Shown here: piece after piece, positions 12,453 through 20,848 of the stretch
How the letters are laid out: the number at the start of each line of letters is the position of its first letter
How positions within the stretch are numbered: the first letter of the stretch is position 1
NCBI GenBank assembly: GCA_937912125.1
Contig: CALDOK010000097.1
Coordinates: 1 to 33,782, forward strand
Reading direction: 5' to 3'
Length of the DNA: 33,782 nucleotides
Source: an uncultured Pseudomonadota bacterium
GTDB taxonomy: Bacteria > Myxococcota_A > UBA796 > JAFGLY01
Translations under genes and position numbers: made by a program
Notes under the pieces: generated by a model
Told to the model about the DNA's origin: nothing
The model's input: only the letters and a program-made list of their open reading frames with translations
The model's database searches: none

Positions 12453-13903
12453 CCTCCCTCACCCCTCGCTTGCAGCTGTTCTCGGATACCGAGGTCCACA
12501 CCATCGTCCAGCAAGCCATGGCCGTGCTCGGCCACGTAGGCGTGCTGGTGGAGCATGCCGAGGGGCGCGAGCTGCTGCTCGAGCACGGCGCCCAGCTGCG
12601 CGCAGGCCGGGTGATCTTGCCCGAGGCGTTGGTGCGCGGGGCCCTGGCCACAGCGCCGGCCACGGTCACGCTCTTCGATCGGGCCGGGGCGCCGGCCATG
12701 GTGCTCGGCACCGGCCGCACCCACTTCGATCCCGGCTCGGCGGCGCTGCACCTGCTCGATCCGGCCACCCAGCGCCGCCGCGAGGTCACCACGGCCGACG
12801 CGGTGGCCCTGGCCCGCCTGGTGGACGGGCTGCCCAGCTACCACGCCCAGTCCACCGCCATCGCCCCCGGCGACGTGCCCCGGGAGGTCTGCGACCGCTA
12901 TCGGCTCTACCTGGCCCTGCGCTACGCCGTGAAGCCCGTGGTCACGGGCACCTTCGTCAAGCAGGGCTTCGCCCCCATGCGGGCCATGCTGGCAGCGATC
13001 CGGGGCGGCGAGCAGGCCCTGCGGGACAAGCCCCTGGCCATCTTCGACTGCTGCCCCAGCCCGCCCCTGAGCTGGAGCGACCTGACCTGCGACGCGCTGC
13101 TGGGCTGTGCCCGCGCGGGCATCCCGGCCCAGCTCATCTCCATGCCCCTGGCCGGCGCCACCGCCCCGGTGACCCTGCGGGAGTGCGTGGTGCAACACTG
13201 CGCAGAGTGCATCAGTGGTGTCACCCTGCATCAGCTGGCCAGCCCCGGCGCGCCCATCATCTATGGCGGCTGCCCCTCGAGCTTCGACATGCGCCACGGC
13301 ACCACCACCATCGGCGCAATGCAGACCGCCATGATCGACGTGGGCTACGCCCAGGTGGGCAAGCACCTGGGGCTACCGGTGCAGGCCTACATGGCGCTGT
13401 CCGACGCCAAGGTCCCCGACTACCAGGCGGGCATGGAGTCGGGCATCGGAGCGGTGCTGGCGACCCTGGCCGGCATCGATCTGGTCTCGGGACCCGGCAT
13501 CCTGGACTTCATCCTCACCCAGAGCATGGAGAAGCTGCTGCTGGACCACGAGGCCTGCACTCAGGCCCTGCGCCTGCAGGCGGGCATGGCCACCCACGAG
13601 ACCGACCTGCTCGGGCTGTTCGGGGCGCTGGTGGACAAGGGCTCTCTCCTGGCTCACCCTCACACCCGCCAGCACTGGCGCAGCGAGCTGGGCGTGGCCT
13701 CCCCCGTGCTGGACCGCGGCAGCTACGGTGACTGGGAGCTGGGCGGCGGGCTGTGGGCCCACGACCGCGCCGCCCAGCAGGTCACCAGGCGGCTGGCCAA
13801 GGATCGGGTCCCCTCGCGGGACCCGACGATCGCCGCGGCGCTGGACGAGCTGATGCTGGCAGAGCTACGTGCCTGCGGCGTGAGCGCGCTCCCCCAGACC
13901 TAG
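12449..13903 (+). CDS. MttB-family (non-pyrrolysine) methyltransferase
   Basis: A 484-residue member of the trimethylamine methyltransferase (MttB) superfamily, which moves a methyl from a quaternary or tertiary amine to a corrinoid protein. The ATG at 12449 overlaps the previous TGA (ATGA); the frame upstream to 12332 lies in the preceding gene. Family traits include 'HFDPGSAA', 'GGCPSSFDMRHGTT' and 'SDAKVPDYQAGMESG'. The frame has no internal TAG, so it belongs with the non-pyrrolysine members such as the glycine betaine (MtgB), proline betaine (MtpB) and carnitine (MtcB) demethylases. The actual substrate cannot be told from sequence. Confidence 0.92.
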   Translation: MTSLTPRLQLFSDTEVHTIVQQAMAVLGHVGVLVEHAEGRELLLEHGAQLRAGRVILPEALVRGALATAPATVTLFDRAGAPAMVLGTGRTHFDPGSAALHLLDPATQRRREVTTADAVALARLVDGLPSYHAQSTAIAPGDVPREVCDRYRLYLALRYAVKPVVTGTFVKQGFAPMRAMLAAIRGGEQALRDKPLAIFDCCPSPPLSWSDLTCDALLGCARAGIPAQLISMPLAGATAPVTLRECVVQHCAECISGVTLHQLASPGAPIIYGGCPSSFDMRHGTTTIGAMQTAMIDVGYAQVGKHLGLPVQAYMALSDAKVPDYQAGMESGIGAVLATLAGIDLVSGPGILDFILTQSMEKLLLDHEACTQALRLQAGMATHETDLLGLFGALVDKGSLLAHPHTRQHWRSELGVASPVLDRGSYGDWELGGGLWAHDRAAQQVTRRLAKDRVPSRDPTIAAALDELMLAELRACGVSALPQT

Positions 13904-13926
13904 GGCCGCCCTCCGGTGGAGCCTCC

Positions 13927-15741
13927 ATGTTTCGTCTCCGTCGCATCGCTGACGTGGTCGTGCCACGAGACCGCGTCCAGATCGGGCGAGTGCAGCAGCT
14001 GCTGCGGGAGCGCTTCGACCAGGTGCGCCCGGAGGACATCGACAGCCTGCCCGACAAGCTCCAGGACCCCTTTCGCTTCCGCTTTCGAACCGTCCTGCTG
14101 GTGGCCGAGGGCCCCGCGGATGCGCTGCTCGGGTGCGCGATCCTGCTGCACGAGCCTACGCTGCGCTTCTGCTTCCTGGACTTCGTCGCCACGCCACAGG
14201 CTGGCACGGGCCGAGGGGTGGGTGGCGCCCTGTACGAGCGTGTGCGGACCGAAGCCCGACACCTGGGAGCCCGCGGGGTGTTCTTCGAGTGTCTCCCGGA
14301 CGAACCCGCGCTGTGCACCGACGCGGCCACGCTCCGAGAGAACCGCGCCCGGCTGACCTTCTATGAACGCTTCGGCGTTCGGCCCATCACGGGTACGGCC
14401 TACGAGACCCCGCTGAGTCCCGAGGACGACTGCCCGCCCTTCCTGGTGTTCGACGACCTGGGATCAGGGGCGCCTCTTCGGGCCCATGCTGCGCGAAAGA
14501 TCGTGCGGGCCATCCTCGAGCGCAAGTACGCGTGGCTGTGCCCGCAGGACTACATCGACCGCGTGGTCGCGTCGTTCCGGGACGATCCCGTCTCCCTTCG
14601 GCCCCCCCGCTACGGCGCCGGTCAGCCCGTCCCAGCCCGCTCCGACATCCCGGCGGACGAGCGGATCGCGCTGGTGGTCAACGACCAGCACGACATCCAC
14701 CATGTGCGGGTGCGGGGCTACGTCGAGGCGCCCGTCCGCATCGCCTCCATCCTGTCTCGGCTGGAGCCCACCGGGCTGTTCGATCCTGTGCCAGCTCGCC
14801 ACTTCGGACGGGAGCACATCCTGGCGGTGCACGACCGTGGGTGGGTGTCCTACTTCGAGCGCGTGAGCAGCTCACTGGGCGAGAAGGACAGCGTCTATCC
14901 CTACGTCTTCCCCCTGCGAAACGTGGCGCGTCCGCCCAAAGATCTGAGCGTCCGCGCGGGCTATTACTGCATCGATACGTTCACCCCGCTGAACGGCAAC
15001 GCCTACAAGGCGGCCCGGGGGGCGGTCGATGCCGCCCTGACGGCGGCTGGGGAGGTCCTGGCTGGACGGCGGCTCGCCTATGCGTTGGTGCGTCCGCCGG
15101 GGCACCACGCCGAGCGACGCACCTACGGCGGGTTCTGCTACTTCAACTCCGCGGCCATCGCGGCCCAGCGCTTGAGCGCGATCGGGCGCGTCGCCATGCT
15201 CGATCTCGACTACCACCACGGCAACGGCCAGCAGGACATCTTCTACGAGCGGGCCGACGTGCTCACCGTCTCGATCCATGGTCACCCCCGGTTCGCCTAC
15301 CCCTACTTCAGCGGCTTCTCCAACGAGCTTGGCAGCGGTCCAGGGGTTGGAGCCAACCTGAACCTGCCCTTGCCCGAGCAGGTGGATGGCGAGGCCTATG
15401 CGGTGGCCCTGGACAAGGCCCTCGCTGCGGTGCGCGCCTTCGAGCCAGGCTTCCTCGTGGTCTGCCTGGGCCTGGACACCACCCGCGGTGACCCCACGGG
15501 GACCTGGTCGTTGCGTCCCGAGGACCATCGTCGCAATGGGCGGAAGGTGGGTTCGTTGGGTCGCCCGGTGGTGGTGGTCCAAGAGGGCGGCTACCGCACC
15601 CGCACCCTGGGAGCGGCGGCGGCGGGCTTCTTCCAGGGCTTGTACGAGGGAGCCCGCGCACGCTTGGCCGGGAGTCCAACCCCATCCTCCACGGCCCGGC
15701 GCGCTCGCCCCCCTCGCGGCCAGCAGCGCCGAGAGGAGTGA
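13927..15741 (+). CDS. GNAT acetyltransferase fused to HDAC-type deacetylase
   Basis: A 604-residue bifunctional protein; the ATG at 13927 has GGAG 5 bases upstream. Residues about 30-175 are a GNAT domain: the acetyl-CoA loop is Q91-A-G-T-G-R-G-V-G99 and 'FYERFG' lies at 145-150. Residues about 240-575 are a zinc deacetylase of the HDAC/acetylpolyamine amidohydrolase superfamily. All catalytic residues appear present: tandem His H393-H394 (PPGHH), zinc ligands D428, H430 and D517 (LGLD), and Y556 in EGGY. One chain could therefore both add and remove acetyl groups, on lysines or polyamines. The tail after 580 is Arg/Pro-rich. No signal peptide is seen, so it is cytoplasmic. Confidence 0.9.
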   Translation: MFRLRRIADVVVPRDRVQIGRVQQLLRERFDQVRPEDIDSLPDKLQDPFRFRFRTVLLVAEGPADALLGCAILLHEPTLRFCFLDFVATPQAGTGRGVGGALYERVRTEARHLGARGVFFECLPDEPALCTDAATLRENRARLTFYERFGVRPITGTAYETPLSPEDDCPPFLVFDDLGSGAPLRAHAARKIVRAILERKYAWLCPQDYIDRVVASFRDDPVSLRPPRYGAGQPVPARSDIPADERIALVVNDQHDIHHVRVRGYVEAPVRIASILSRLEPTGLFDPVPARHFGREHILAVHDRGWVSYFERVSSSLGEKDSVYPYVFPLRNVARPPKDLSVRAGYYCIDTFTPLNGNAYKAARGAVDAALTAAGEVLAGRRLAYALVRPPGHHAERRTYGGFCYFNSAAIAAQRLSAIGRVAMLDLDYHHGNGQQDIFYERADVLTVSIHGHPRFAYPYFSGFSNELGSGPGVGANLNLPLPEQVDGEAYAVALDKALAAVRAFEPGFLVVCLGLDTTRGDPTGTWSLRPEDHRRNGRKVGSLGRPVVVVQEGGYRTRTLGAAAAGFFQGLYEGARARLAGSPTPSSTARRARPPRGQQRREE

Positions 15742-15849
15742 CCGACTGCTGCGCGCGCGGCTGTCAGGGCAGGGTGGGCTTTGGCTGGCTGCCAGGCTCG
15801 ACGCGACGCTGACGGCGTCCGCGGACCGGGCCACACTCGATGCCGCCTG

Positions 15850-15881
15850 GCCTCTCGCTGCTCGGCGCCCTGGCGAGAGGC
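15850..15881. terminator. Hairpin between convergent genes
   Basis: A perfect 9-bp inverted repeat, GCCTCTCGC and GCGAGAGGC, encloses a 14-base loop. It lies in the 150-base gap between the convergent deacetylase and esterase genes. No U-tract follows on either strand, so intrinsic termination is uncertain. The rest of the gap shows nothing recognisable. Confidence 0.35.
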
Positions 15882-15891
15882 GGCGCGTGCG

Positions 15892-17241
15892 TCAGTCCAG
15901 CTCGAGGGTGACCCGCCCAGCCCAGGCGCGCTGGACGTCACCGGTCCGGCAGTAGGCCTCGACGGCCGCCGTGGCGTCTTCCTCGAGGGTGAAGCTGCCA
16001 TGGTCGGCGCCGTTGAGCCGCACCGCGATCGTGTCTCCCGCTGCCCCGCTGGCGGGTCCGGGGGGGCCTGCCATCCAGTACAGATCGAGGGTTCGCACAC
16101 CAGTGGCCTCGAGCTCGACGGTGGAGCCCACCCAGCTGGCGTCCACCACCGCCGGTGGTGGCTCGGGGTACATGTCCACGCTGTCGCTCACGGCGGCGTC
16201 CACCGCCGTGGCCCGCAGCCAGTACGCGCCCGTGTTTCGGGGGCTCTTGATGGCCTTGTGCACTCGGGTGGGCTGCAGGGAGCGCTGGCGCTCGAGCAGC
16301 CAGTCCACCATCAGGGCGTAGTCTCTGTAGAACATGGTGCCGTGGCCTTCGCCCTCGTAGCGCCAGTACTCCACGTCGAAGCCCCAGCCCTCGAGCATGG
16401 CTACGGTCTCGTCGACGTCCTCCACCGCGCACAGCTCGTCCTCGGTGCCGTGCACCGCCAGGATCCCCACATTCTCGAGGTTCTTCCACAGCTGCTCGTC
16501 GTAGCCGGCGGTGCCCGCCGAGACGGGCAGGATGGCGGCCCAGCGGTCCGAGATCTGGATGCCGTGGCTCCACGCGGCGTTGCCCTCGGCGCTCATGCCC
16601 CCCACATAGATGCGTGATGTGTCGATGTGGTATCGCTGCGCCAGCTCGGCCAGGGCACCGCCCACCAGCTCGAGGTGGTCCTGGTAGGCGGCCACGAGGG
16701 CGAAGTCGGGGTTGTAGTAGACATCGTTGTAGTAGCCGTCTTCGCCCAGCTCCGTGTAGAGCGTGTTGAAGTAGTTGTCCTGGAAGAAGAACATGGGCTG
16801 GTCGAGCCGGTTGGCCATGAAGGGCAGCGTGCGGTTGTCCTGCACCGAGTCCACCGGGTGGCCTGGGTCGAGGTACAGGGGCAGCGGCTGCGTGGGGTCG
16901 GCGCTGTAGTCCTCGGGTACGTACAGGCTGTAGGTGAAGTCGAAGTCGTCGAGCAAGGAGGTCTGCAGCCCCACCGCGGGCATGGAGTGGCCGTGGCTGA
17001 CCCCTGGGGTCCAGTCCGCGAGCTTCAGCTCCCGGTCGAGGTCCAACAGCAAGGCCCGGATCGTGGCGGGCTCGGCGCCCTCGAGGGTGGCCAGGCTGTC
17101 TGGGTGGCAGTCGGCATCCACCACGGTGCGCAGATCCTCCAGGCTGACTTCGGTCCAGCCCGGATCGAGCCCCGTGTCATCGGCCGCGGGGCAGCCTGGC
17201 AGCAGGGCGGTCGACAGGAGGACGGGGACGACGCATCTCAT
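15892..17241 (-). CDS. Lipoprotein alpha/beta-hydrolase (esterase-like)
   Basis: A 449-residue exported protein. The ATG at 17241 has GGAG about 5 bases upstream and opens a lipoprotein signal ending LLPGC (Cys17). The central region is an alpha/beta hydrolase: nucleophile elbow G-G-M-S-A-E-G in 'YVGGMSAEGN', probable acid in 'HGTEDELC', and catalytic His in 'GEGHGTMF'. 'YSLYVPEDYSAD' near residue 104 is typical of secreted esterases of the PHB-depolymerase/feruloyl-esterase type. A C-terminal beta-rich segment of about 120 residues, with 'YWLRATAVDAAV', follows the hydrolase fold and may bind substrate. The substrate is unknown. Confidence 0.8.
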   Translation of the reverse strand: MRCVVPVLLSTALLPGCPAADDTGLDPGWTEVSLEDLRTVVDADCHPDSLATLEGAEPATIRALLLDLDRELKLADWTPGVSHGHSMPAVGLQTSLLDDFDFTYSLYVPEDYSADPTQPLPLYLDPGHPVDSVQDNRTLPFMANRLDQPMFFFQDNYFNTLYTELGEDGYYNDVYYNPDFALVAAYQDHLELVGGALAELAQRYHIDTSRIYVGGMSAEGNAAWSHGIQISDRWAAILPVSAGTAGYDEQLWKNLENVGILAVHGTEDELCAVEDVDETVAMLEGWGFDVEYWRYEGEGHGTMFYRDYALMVDWLLERQRSLQPTRVHKAIKSPRNTGAYWLRATAVDAAVSDSVDMYPEPPPAVVDASWVGSTVELEATGVRTLDLYWMAGPPGPASGAAGDTIAVRLNGADHGSFTLEEDATAAVEAYCRTGDVQRAWAGRVTLELD

Positions 17242-17272
17242 AGCGGCTCCGGCTCAGGGGCGACTCATGCTC

Positions 17273-17278
17273 TATACT
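17273..17278 (+). promoter_or_regulatory. Candidate -10 element (TATACT) in divergent promoter region
   Basis: TATACT lies 30 bases before the FG-GAP lipoprotein start, in the 66-base gap between divergent genes. The opposite strand reads TATAGA at nearly the same place, so the element could serve the esterase gene too. No good -35 sits 16-18 bases upstream on either strand. Confidence 0.35.
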
Positions 17279-17307
17279 ATCCAGGTCCTTGCCCTGGGGA
17301 GCCTGCC

Positions 17308-19728
17308 ATGCGTCGCTGTGTCCTCGCCCTCGTCGCCCTCGCCCTGACCGCCTGCCCGGGCGAGCCCGATCCCGACAAGGACGACACGGAGCCCGGTGTC
17401 GATTCGCCTGTAGACACCATGATCCCACCGCCAGCCCCCGGCCCCGAGTTCGACGCCTACTGCGGCGACCAGGACTGGCAGGGCAGCCTGGAGGCCGCTG
17501 TGGTCCACGAGCTCAGCGGCGGATGGAGCGGCAGCTACACCACCCTCGACCCCGGCACCCTGTTCACCATGAAGTTCATCCCGCCTCACCCCTTCGAGGT
17601 GACGGGGGTGCGGGTGGGCTTCGCGGGTGACGACGGCCCGGTCAAGATCCGCCTGGTGCGGGCCTTCGGGCGCACCTACCCCGACCTGGATCGCGACGAC
17701 GCCGACCTGATGCCACCCATTGAGGCCGTGGCCGACATCCAGGCCGCCGACGGGCTGGTGGACTTCCCCTTCGGAAGCCAGGGCGTCTACCTCGAGCCCA
17801 CCCAGCACTACATCCTGGTGGTGGAGCAGGTCGATGGCGGCCCCGGTCCCACCACCGAGACCCTGGGCGACGAGGGCTCGTCCCGCGGGTTGATCTTCCT
17901 GCCGGGTGACGAGAACGCCTACGGCATGGACGGCAACTTCCGCATGGAGCTGATCGGCAACCAGTTCTGCGCCTGGGAGGACGGAGAGCGCTGGTTCGAC
18001 GAGGACCAGGACGTGGCCTTCGCCTCGGGCGGCTCGTCCCGTATCGGCGTGGTGGACGTGGACGGAGACGGCCACGAGGACGTCTACACCATGAGCGGCG
18101 GCCCTCAGGTCTACCTGGGCGACGGCGCAGGGAGCTTCGAGCACCGCGACGGCATCTGGCCCGAGCAGGCCAGCTACGCTTCTCACGTGGTCTTCGCCGA
18201 CGTGGACAACGACGGCGACCAGGACGCCTTCTTGGGCCCCTACGTGGGCGCCGATGACGACGACGACGGCACCACCAAGGCCGAGGGCGACTGCAACGAC
18301 GCCAACCCCGACGTGGAGCCTGGCGACGACGAGATCGACGGCAACGGCCTGGACGACGACTGCGACGGCGTGGTCGACGATGGGCTGGACGACAGCGACG
18401 CGGACGGCGACGGCTGGAGCATCCTGCTGGGAGACTGCGACGACACATGCGACACGACACATCCCGGCGCGGATGAGGTCAAGGACAACATGGACAACGA
18501 CTGCGACGGCGAGGTGGACGAGCACTACGCCAACCGCATCGCGCTGAACGACGGCAGCGGGGTCTTCGCGATCCTCGAGGGCTCGGGGGTGGAGGTGGTG
18601 GACCACAGCACCACCGCGGCCTTCGGAGACGGCAACGGCGACGGCGCCCTGGACGTGTACTGGGGCAACTGGCTCGAGCACTACCCCGACGACCCGGCCA
18701 CCCCGGACCGCTACTTCGAGGGCATGGGCGACGGACGCTTCGTGGACGCCCAGGAGGCCGCCGGGCTGACCATGAGCAGGGACCTGTCCTGCTACGGCGT
18801 GCTGTGGAACGACTTCGACAACGACGGCTGGCAAGACATCTTCGTGGGCAACTACCACCTGTACGACAACCAGCTGTGGCGGAACCAGGGCGACGGCACC
18901 TTCGAGAATGTGGCCGGCGAGGTGGGCGTGGATCACGACGATGTGCCCAGCGACTACAGCCAGTACCCGGGAGGCCACACCTACGGCGGCGACTTCGGTG
19001 ACATCGACAACGACGGCGACATGGACATGTACATGTGCAACCTGGCCCACCCCCGCACCATGCCCTGGAGCGATCCCAGCATGTTCGTGGTCAACGGGGG
19101 CGAGCCGGACTTCGTCTTCGACAACCTGAAGTCGGAGTACGGCTTCATCTACGACGAGGGCGACGTCAACGCGACCTTCGCCGACTTCGACAACGACATG
19201 GACCTGGATCTGGCCGTGGCCAGCCTGTACACCAACCACTACTCGCGCCTGTATCGAAACGACGGCGAGGCGGGCTTCACCGACGTGACCTACCAGACGG
19301 GCACCGCGGTACACGACTCGGTGAGCGTGGTCTGGGCGGACGTAGACGAGGACGGCGACCTGGACCTGTTGACCGCCGACCGCTCGGGCGCCCCCTACCT
19401 GCACCTGTTCGAGAACCGGGTGGGTCAGGACCACCACTGGCTGCAGCTGGAGCTGGTGGGCGTCACCAGCAACCGGGACGCCCTGGGTGCCCGGGCCACC
19501 CTCGAGGCTGGCGGGGTGAGCCAGATCCGCGACGTGCGATCGAGCGGCGGCCACAGCACCAACCAGACCAGCCGTGTCGTGCACTTTGGCTTGGCAGACA
19601 ACACCAGCATCGACAGCCTCGCGATTCGCTGGCCGGCGGGCGCGGGCAGCGAGACCGTCAGCGGCCTCGAGGTAGACCACCGCTACCGGGTCGTGCAGGG
19701 CAGCGGCGTGGGTGAGCTGATCTTCTGA
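17308..19728 (+). CDS. FG-GAP/VCBS lipoprotein with MopE repeats and ASPIC/UnbV domain
   Basis: An 806-residue surface lipoprotein; the ATG at 17308 has GGGGAG upstream and the leader ends LALTAC (Cys16). After a beta-sandwich-like N-terminal region come beta-propeller FG-GAP repeats with Ca-binding DxDxDG loops (for example 'DVDGDGHEDVY', 'DVDNDGDQDAF', 'DFDNDGWQDIF', 'DIDNDGDMDMY', 'DVDEDGDLDLL'). Two Cys-paired MopE-type units are inserted (about residues 328-360 and 376-406, each DC-D...DxDC-DG-VD). The C-terminal 100 residues match the ASPIC/UnbV domain ('DALGARATLEAGG', 'SSGGHSTNQ', 'IRWPAG'). Such proteins are integrin-like surface adhesins or scaffolds; the ligand is unknown. Confidence 0.9.
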   Translation: MRRCVLALVALALTACPGEPDPDKDDTEPGVDSPVDTMIPPPAPGPEFDAYCGDQDWQGSLEAAVVHELSGGWSGSYTTLDPGTLFTMKFIPPHPFEVTGVRVGFAGDDGPVKIRLVRAFGRTYPDLDRDDADLMPPIEAVADIQAADGLVDFPFGSQGVYLEPTQHYILVVEQVDGGPGPTTETLGDEGSSRGLIFLPGDENAYGMDGNFRMELIGNQFCAWEDGERWFDEDQDVAFASGGSSRIGVVDVDGDGHEDVYTMSGGPQVYLGDGAGSFEHRDGIWPEQASYASHVVFADVDNDGDQDAFLGPYVGADDDDDGTTKAEGDCNDANPDVEPGDDEIDGNGLDDDCDGVVDDGLDDSDADGDGWSILLGDCDDTCDTTHPGADEVKDNMDNDCDGEVDEHYANRIALNDGSGVFAILEGSGVEVVDHSTTAAFGDGNGDGALDVYWGNWLEHYPDDPATPDRYFEGMGDGRFVDAQEAAGLTMSRDLSCYGVLWNDFDNDGWQDIFVGNYHLYDNQLWRNQGDGTFENVAGEVGVDHDDVPSDYSQYPGGHTYGGDFGDIDNDGDMDMYMCNLAHPRTMPWSDPSMFVVNGGEPDFVFDNLKSEYGFIYDEGDVNATFADFDNDMDLDLAVASLYTNHYSRLYRNDGEAGFTDVTYQTGTAVHDSVSVVWADVDEDGDLDLLTADRSGAPYLHLFENRVGQDHHWLQLELVGVTSNRDALGARATLEAGGVSQIRDVRSSGGHSTNQTSRVVHFGLADNTSIDSLAIRWPAGAGSETVSGLEVDHRYRVVQGSGVGELIF

Positions 19729-19736
19729 GGCCCAGC

Positions 19737-19754
19737 CCCCGGGTCGCCCCGGGG
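19737..19754 (+). terminator. GC-rich hairpin downstream of FG-GAP lipoprotein
   Basis: CCCCGG and CCGGGG flank a 6-base loop shortly after the stop at 19728. There is no U-tract. It may help end the long lipoprotein transcript, or may only reflect high GC. Confidence 0.2.
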
Positions 19755-19769
19755 AGCGCAGGCGGTGAG

Positions 19770-20227
19770 GTGCCCGTGGAACTCGTCTCCATCTTCCTGT
19801 CTGGCTTGGCTCAGTGCCTGCTGGTGCTGGCGGGCGCCCTGGTGGGCGCGGGGGCGACCGTCGCCATCTGGTACACGGTGCCCGCCTACGCCGAGCTGCT
19901 CTCGGGGGAGCACTCGCCAGGGGTGCGCTTCTCGGCCCTGGGATCGCCTGCGCTGTTGCTGGTGGCGGCGCTCATCCACGGCGCGCTGGGGACGGGGTTC
20001 TGGGAGGAGTTGCTGTTCCGTGGCGTGCTGGCTCGGCGGCTCATGGCCTGGCTGGGCTTCGTCCCGGGAAACGTCTTGCAGGGCGTGCTGTTCACCGCCA
20101 TGCACAACGGGCTGGTGGCGCTGACCCTGCCAGGGGCCGGGCTGGCGCTGCAGATCTGCACGGCAGCCTCGACTTCTTCACGGTGCTGACGGTGGCTGCG
20201 CTGCTGCAGTTGGCTGCCGCGAGCTGA
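19770..20227 (+). pseudogene. CPBP-family intramembrane protease, frameshifted near C-terminus
   Basis: The first frame (19770-20189; GTG at 19776 is an equally good start with GAGG upstream) has two membrane segments and CPBP motif 1, E79-E80-L-L-F-R84-G. It then has motif 2, F108-T-A-M-H112. It diverges after 'GAGLALQI' and stops with a non-membrane tail. The other frame, read from about 20150, gives 'LHGSLDFF' followed by a hydrophobic helix and ends at 20227. H-x-x-x-D is what motif 3 of CPBP proteases looks like. The spacing between motifs 2 and 3 is also shorter than usual. I therefore call a small deletion or indel, or a sequencing error. CPBP proteases cleave membrane-anchored substrates. 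Confidence 0.6.
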
Positions 20228-20378
20228 CACCGATGTCGCGCTCTGGCGGCAGGGCGGGAGAAACCCCGGAACGTTGCTCGAGAAAGCGCAGGGGGTACGC
20301 TACCAACCGGCCAGGGCTCGCGCTGGCATGAGTTCTGCAGCAGCACACATCATCCCCTGCCACTCTCCGGAGAAGATC

Positions 20379-20828
20379 ATGTCCACGCCCCAGAGCCCCC
20401 TCGTCTTGACCAGCCTCGCCGTCGTCATCGCCACCTTCGCCACCCTCATCGCCTCCGGCTGCGGTCTGGTTGGCCCCAGCGCCGAGATCACCGCCGGCTC
20501 CTGTGAGGGCAGCCCCTACGAGAAGGACATGGACACGGGCTCCAGCGAGCCCGAGACCACCTTCGGGGCCACCGCCGACGGCGACGACATCGTCATCGCC
20601 ATCGACAACCTCACCGCCAACTGCTGCCCCAGCCCCGGCGCGGACATCGTCATCGACGGCGCCAACATCGCCGTGGACTTCCAGGATGTCACCAGCGACG
20701 AGGCCTGCAACTGCATGTGCGTGATGGACTTCGAGATCGTGGTCCCCGGCGTGGGCCCGGGCAGCTACACCATCGATCTGGACTACAACGGCGGGGATCT
20801 GGACACCCTCGAGGTCACGGTCCCGTAG
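20379..20828 (+). CDS. Small Cys-rich lipoprotein, unknown function
   Basis: A 149-residue protein. The ATG at 20379 was chosen for GGAG 6 bases upstream and the lipoprotein leader that follows, ending IASGC (Cys28); the longer frame to 20274 is not protein-like. The mature part is acidic, predicted beta-rich, and has clustered cysteines: C82-C83, then C110-x-C112-x-C114 followed by 'VMDFEIVVPG'. This C-x-C before an amphipathic strand recurs in small bacterial lipoproteins of immunoglobulin-like type, but I do not recognise the family. The cysteines may form disulfides or bind metal. The next gene starts 20 bases downstream on the same strand. Confidence 0.7.
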   Translation: MSTPQSPLVLTSLAVVIATFATLIASGCGLVGPSAEITAGSCEGSPYEKDMDTGSSEPETTFGATADGDDIVIAIDNLTANCCPSPGADIVIDGANIAVDFQDVTSDEACNCMCVMDFEIVVPGVGPGSYTIDLDYNGGDLDTLEVTVP

Positions 20829-20848
20829 CGCCCCGATAGACTGGGGTC

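Noticed and set aside
12449..13903. Pyrrolysine-containing trimethylamine methyltransferase
   Set aside because: There is no in-frame TAG, and the region aligned to the pyrrolysine site reads normal codons before SDAK.
17272..19680. 802-residue minus-strand open frame
   Set aside because: Antisense shadow of the FG-GAP lipoprotein; the Val/His-rich sequence comes from complementing GAC/GAG-rich codons.
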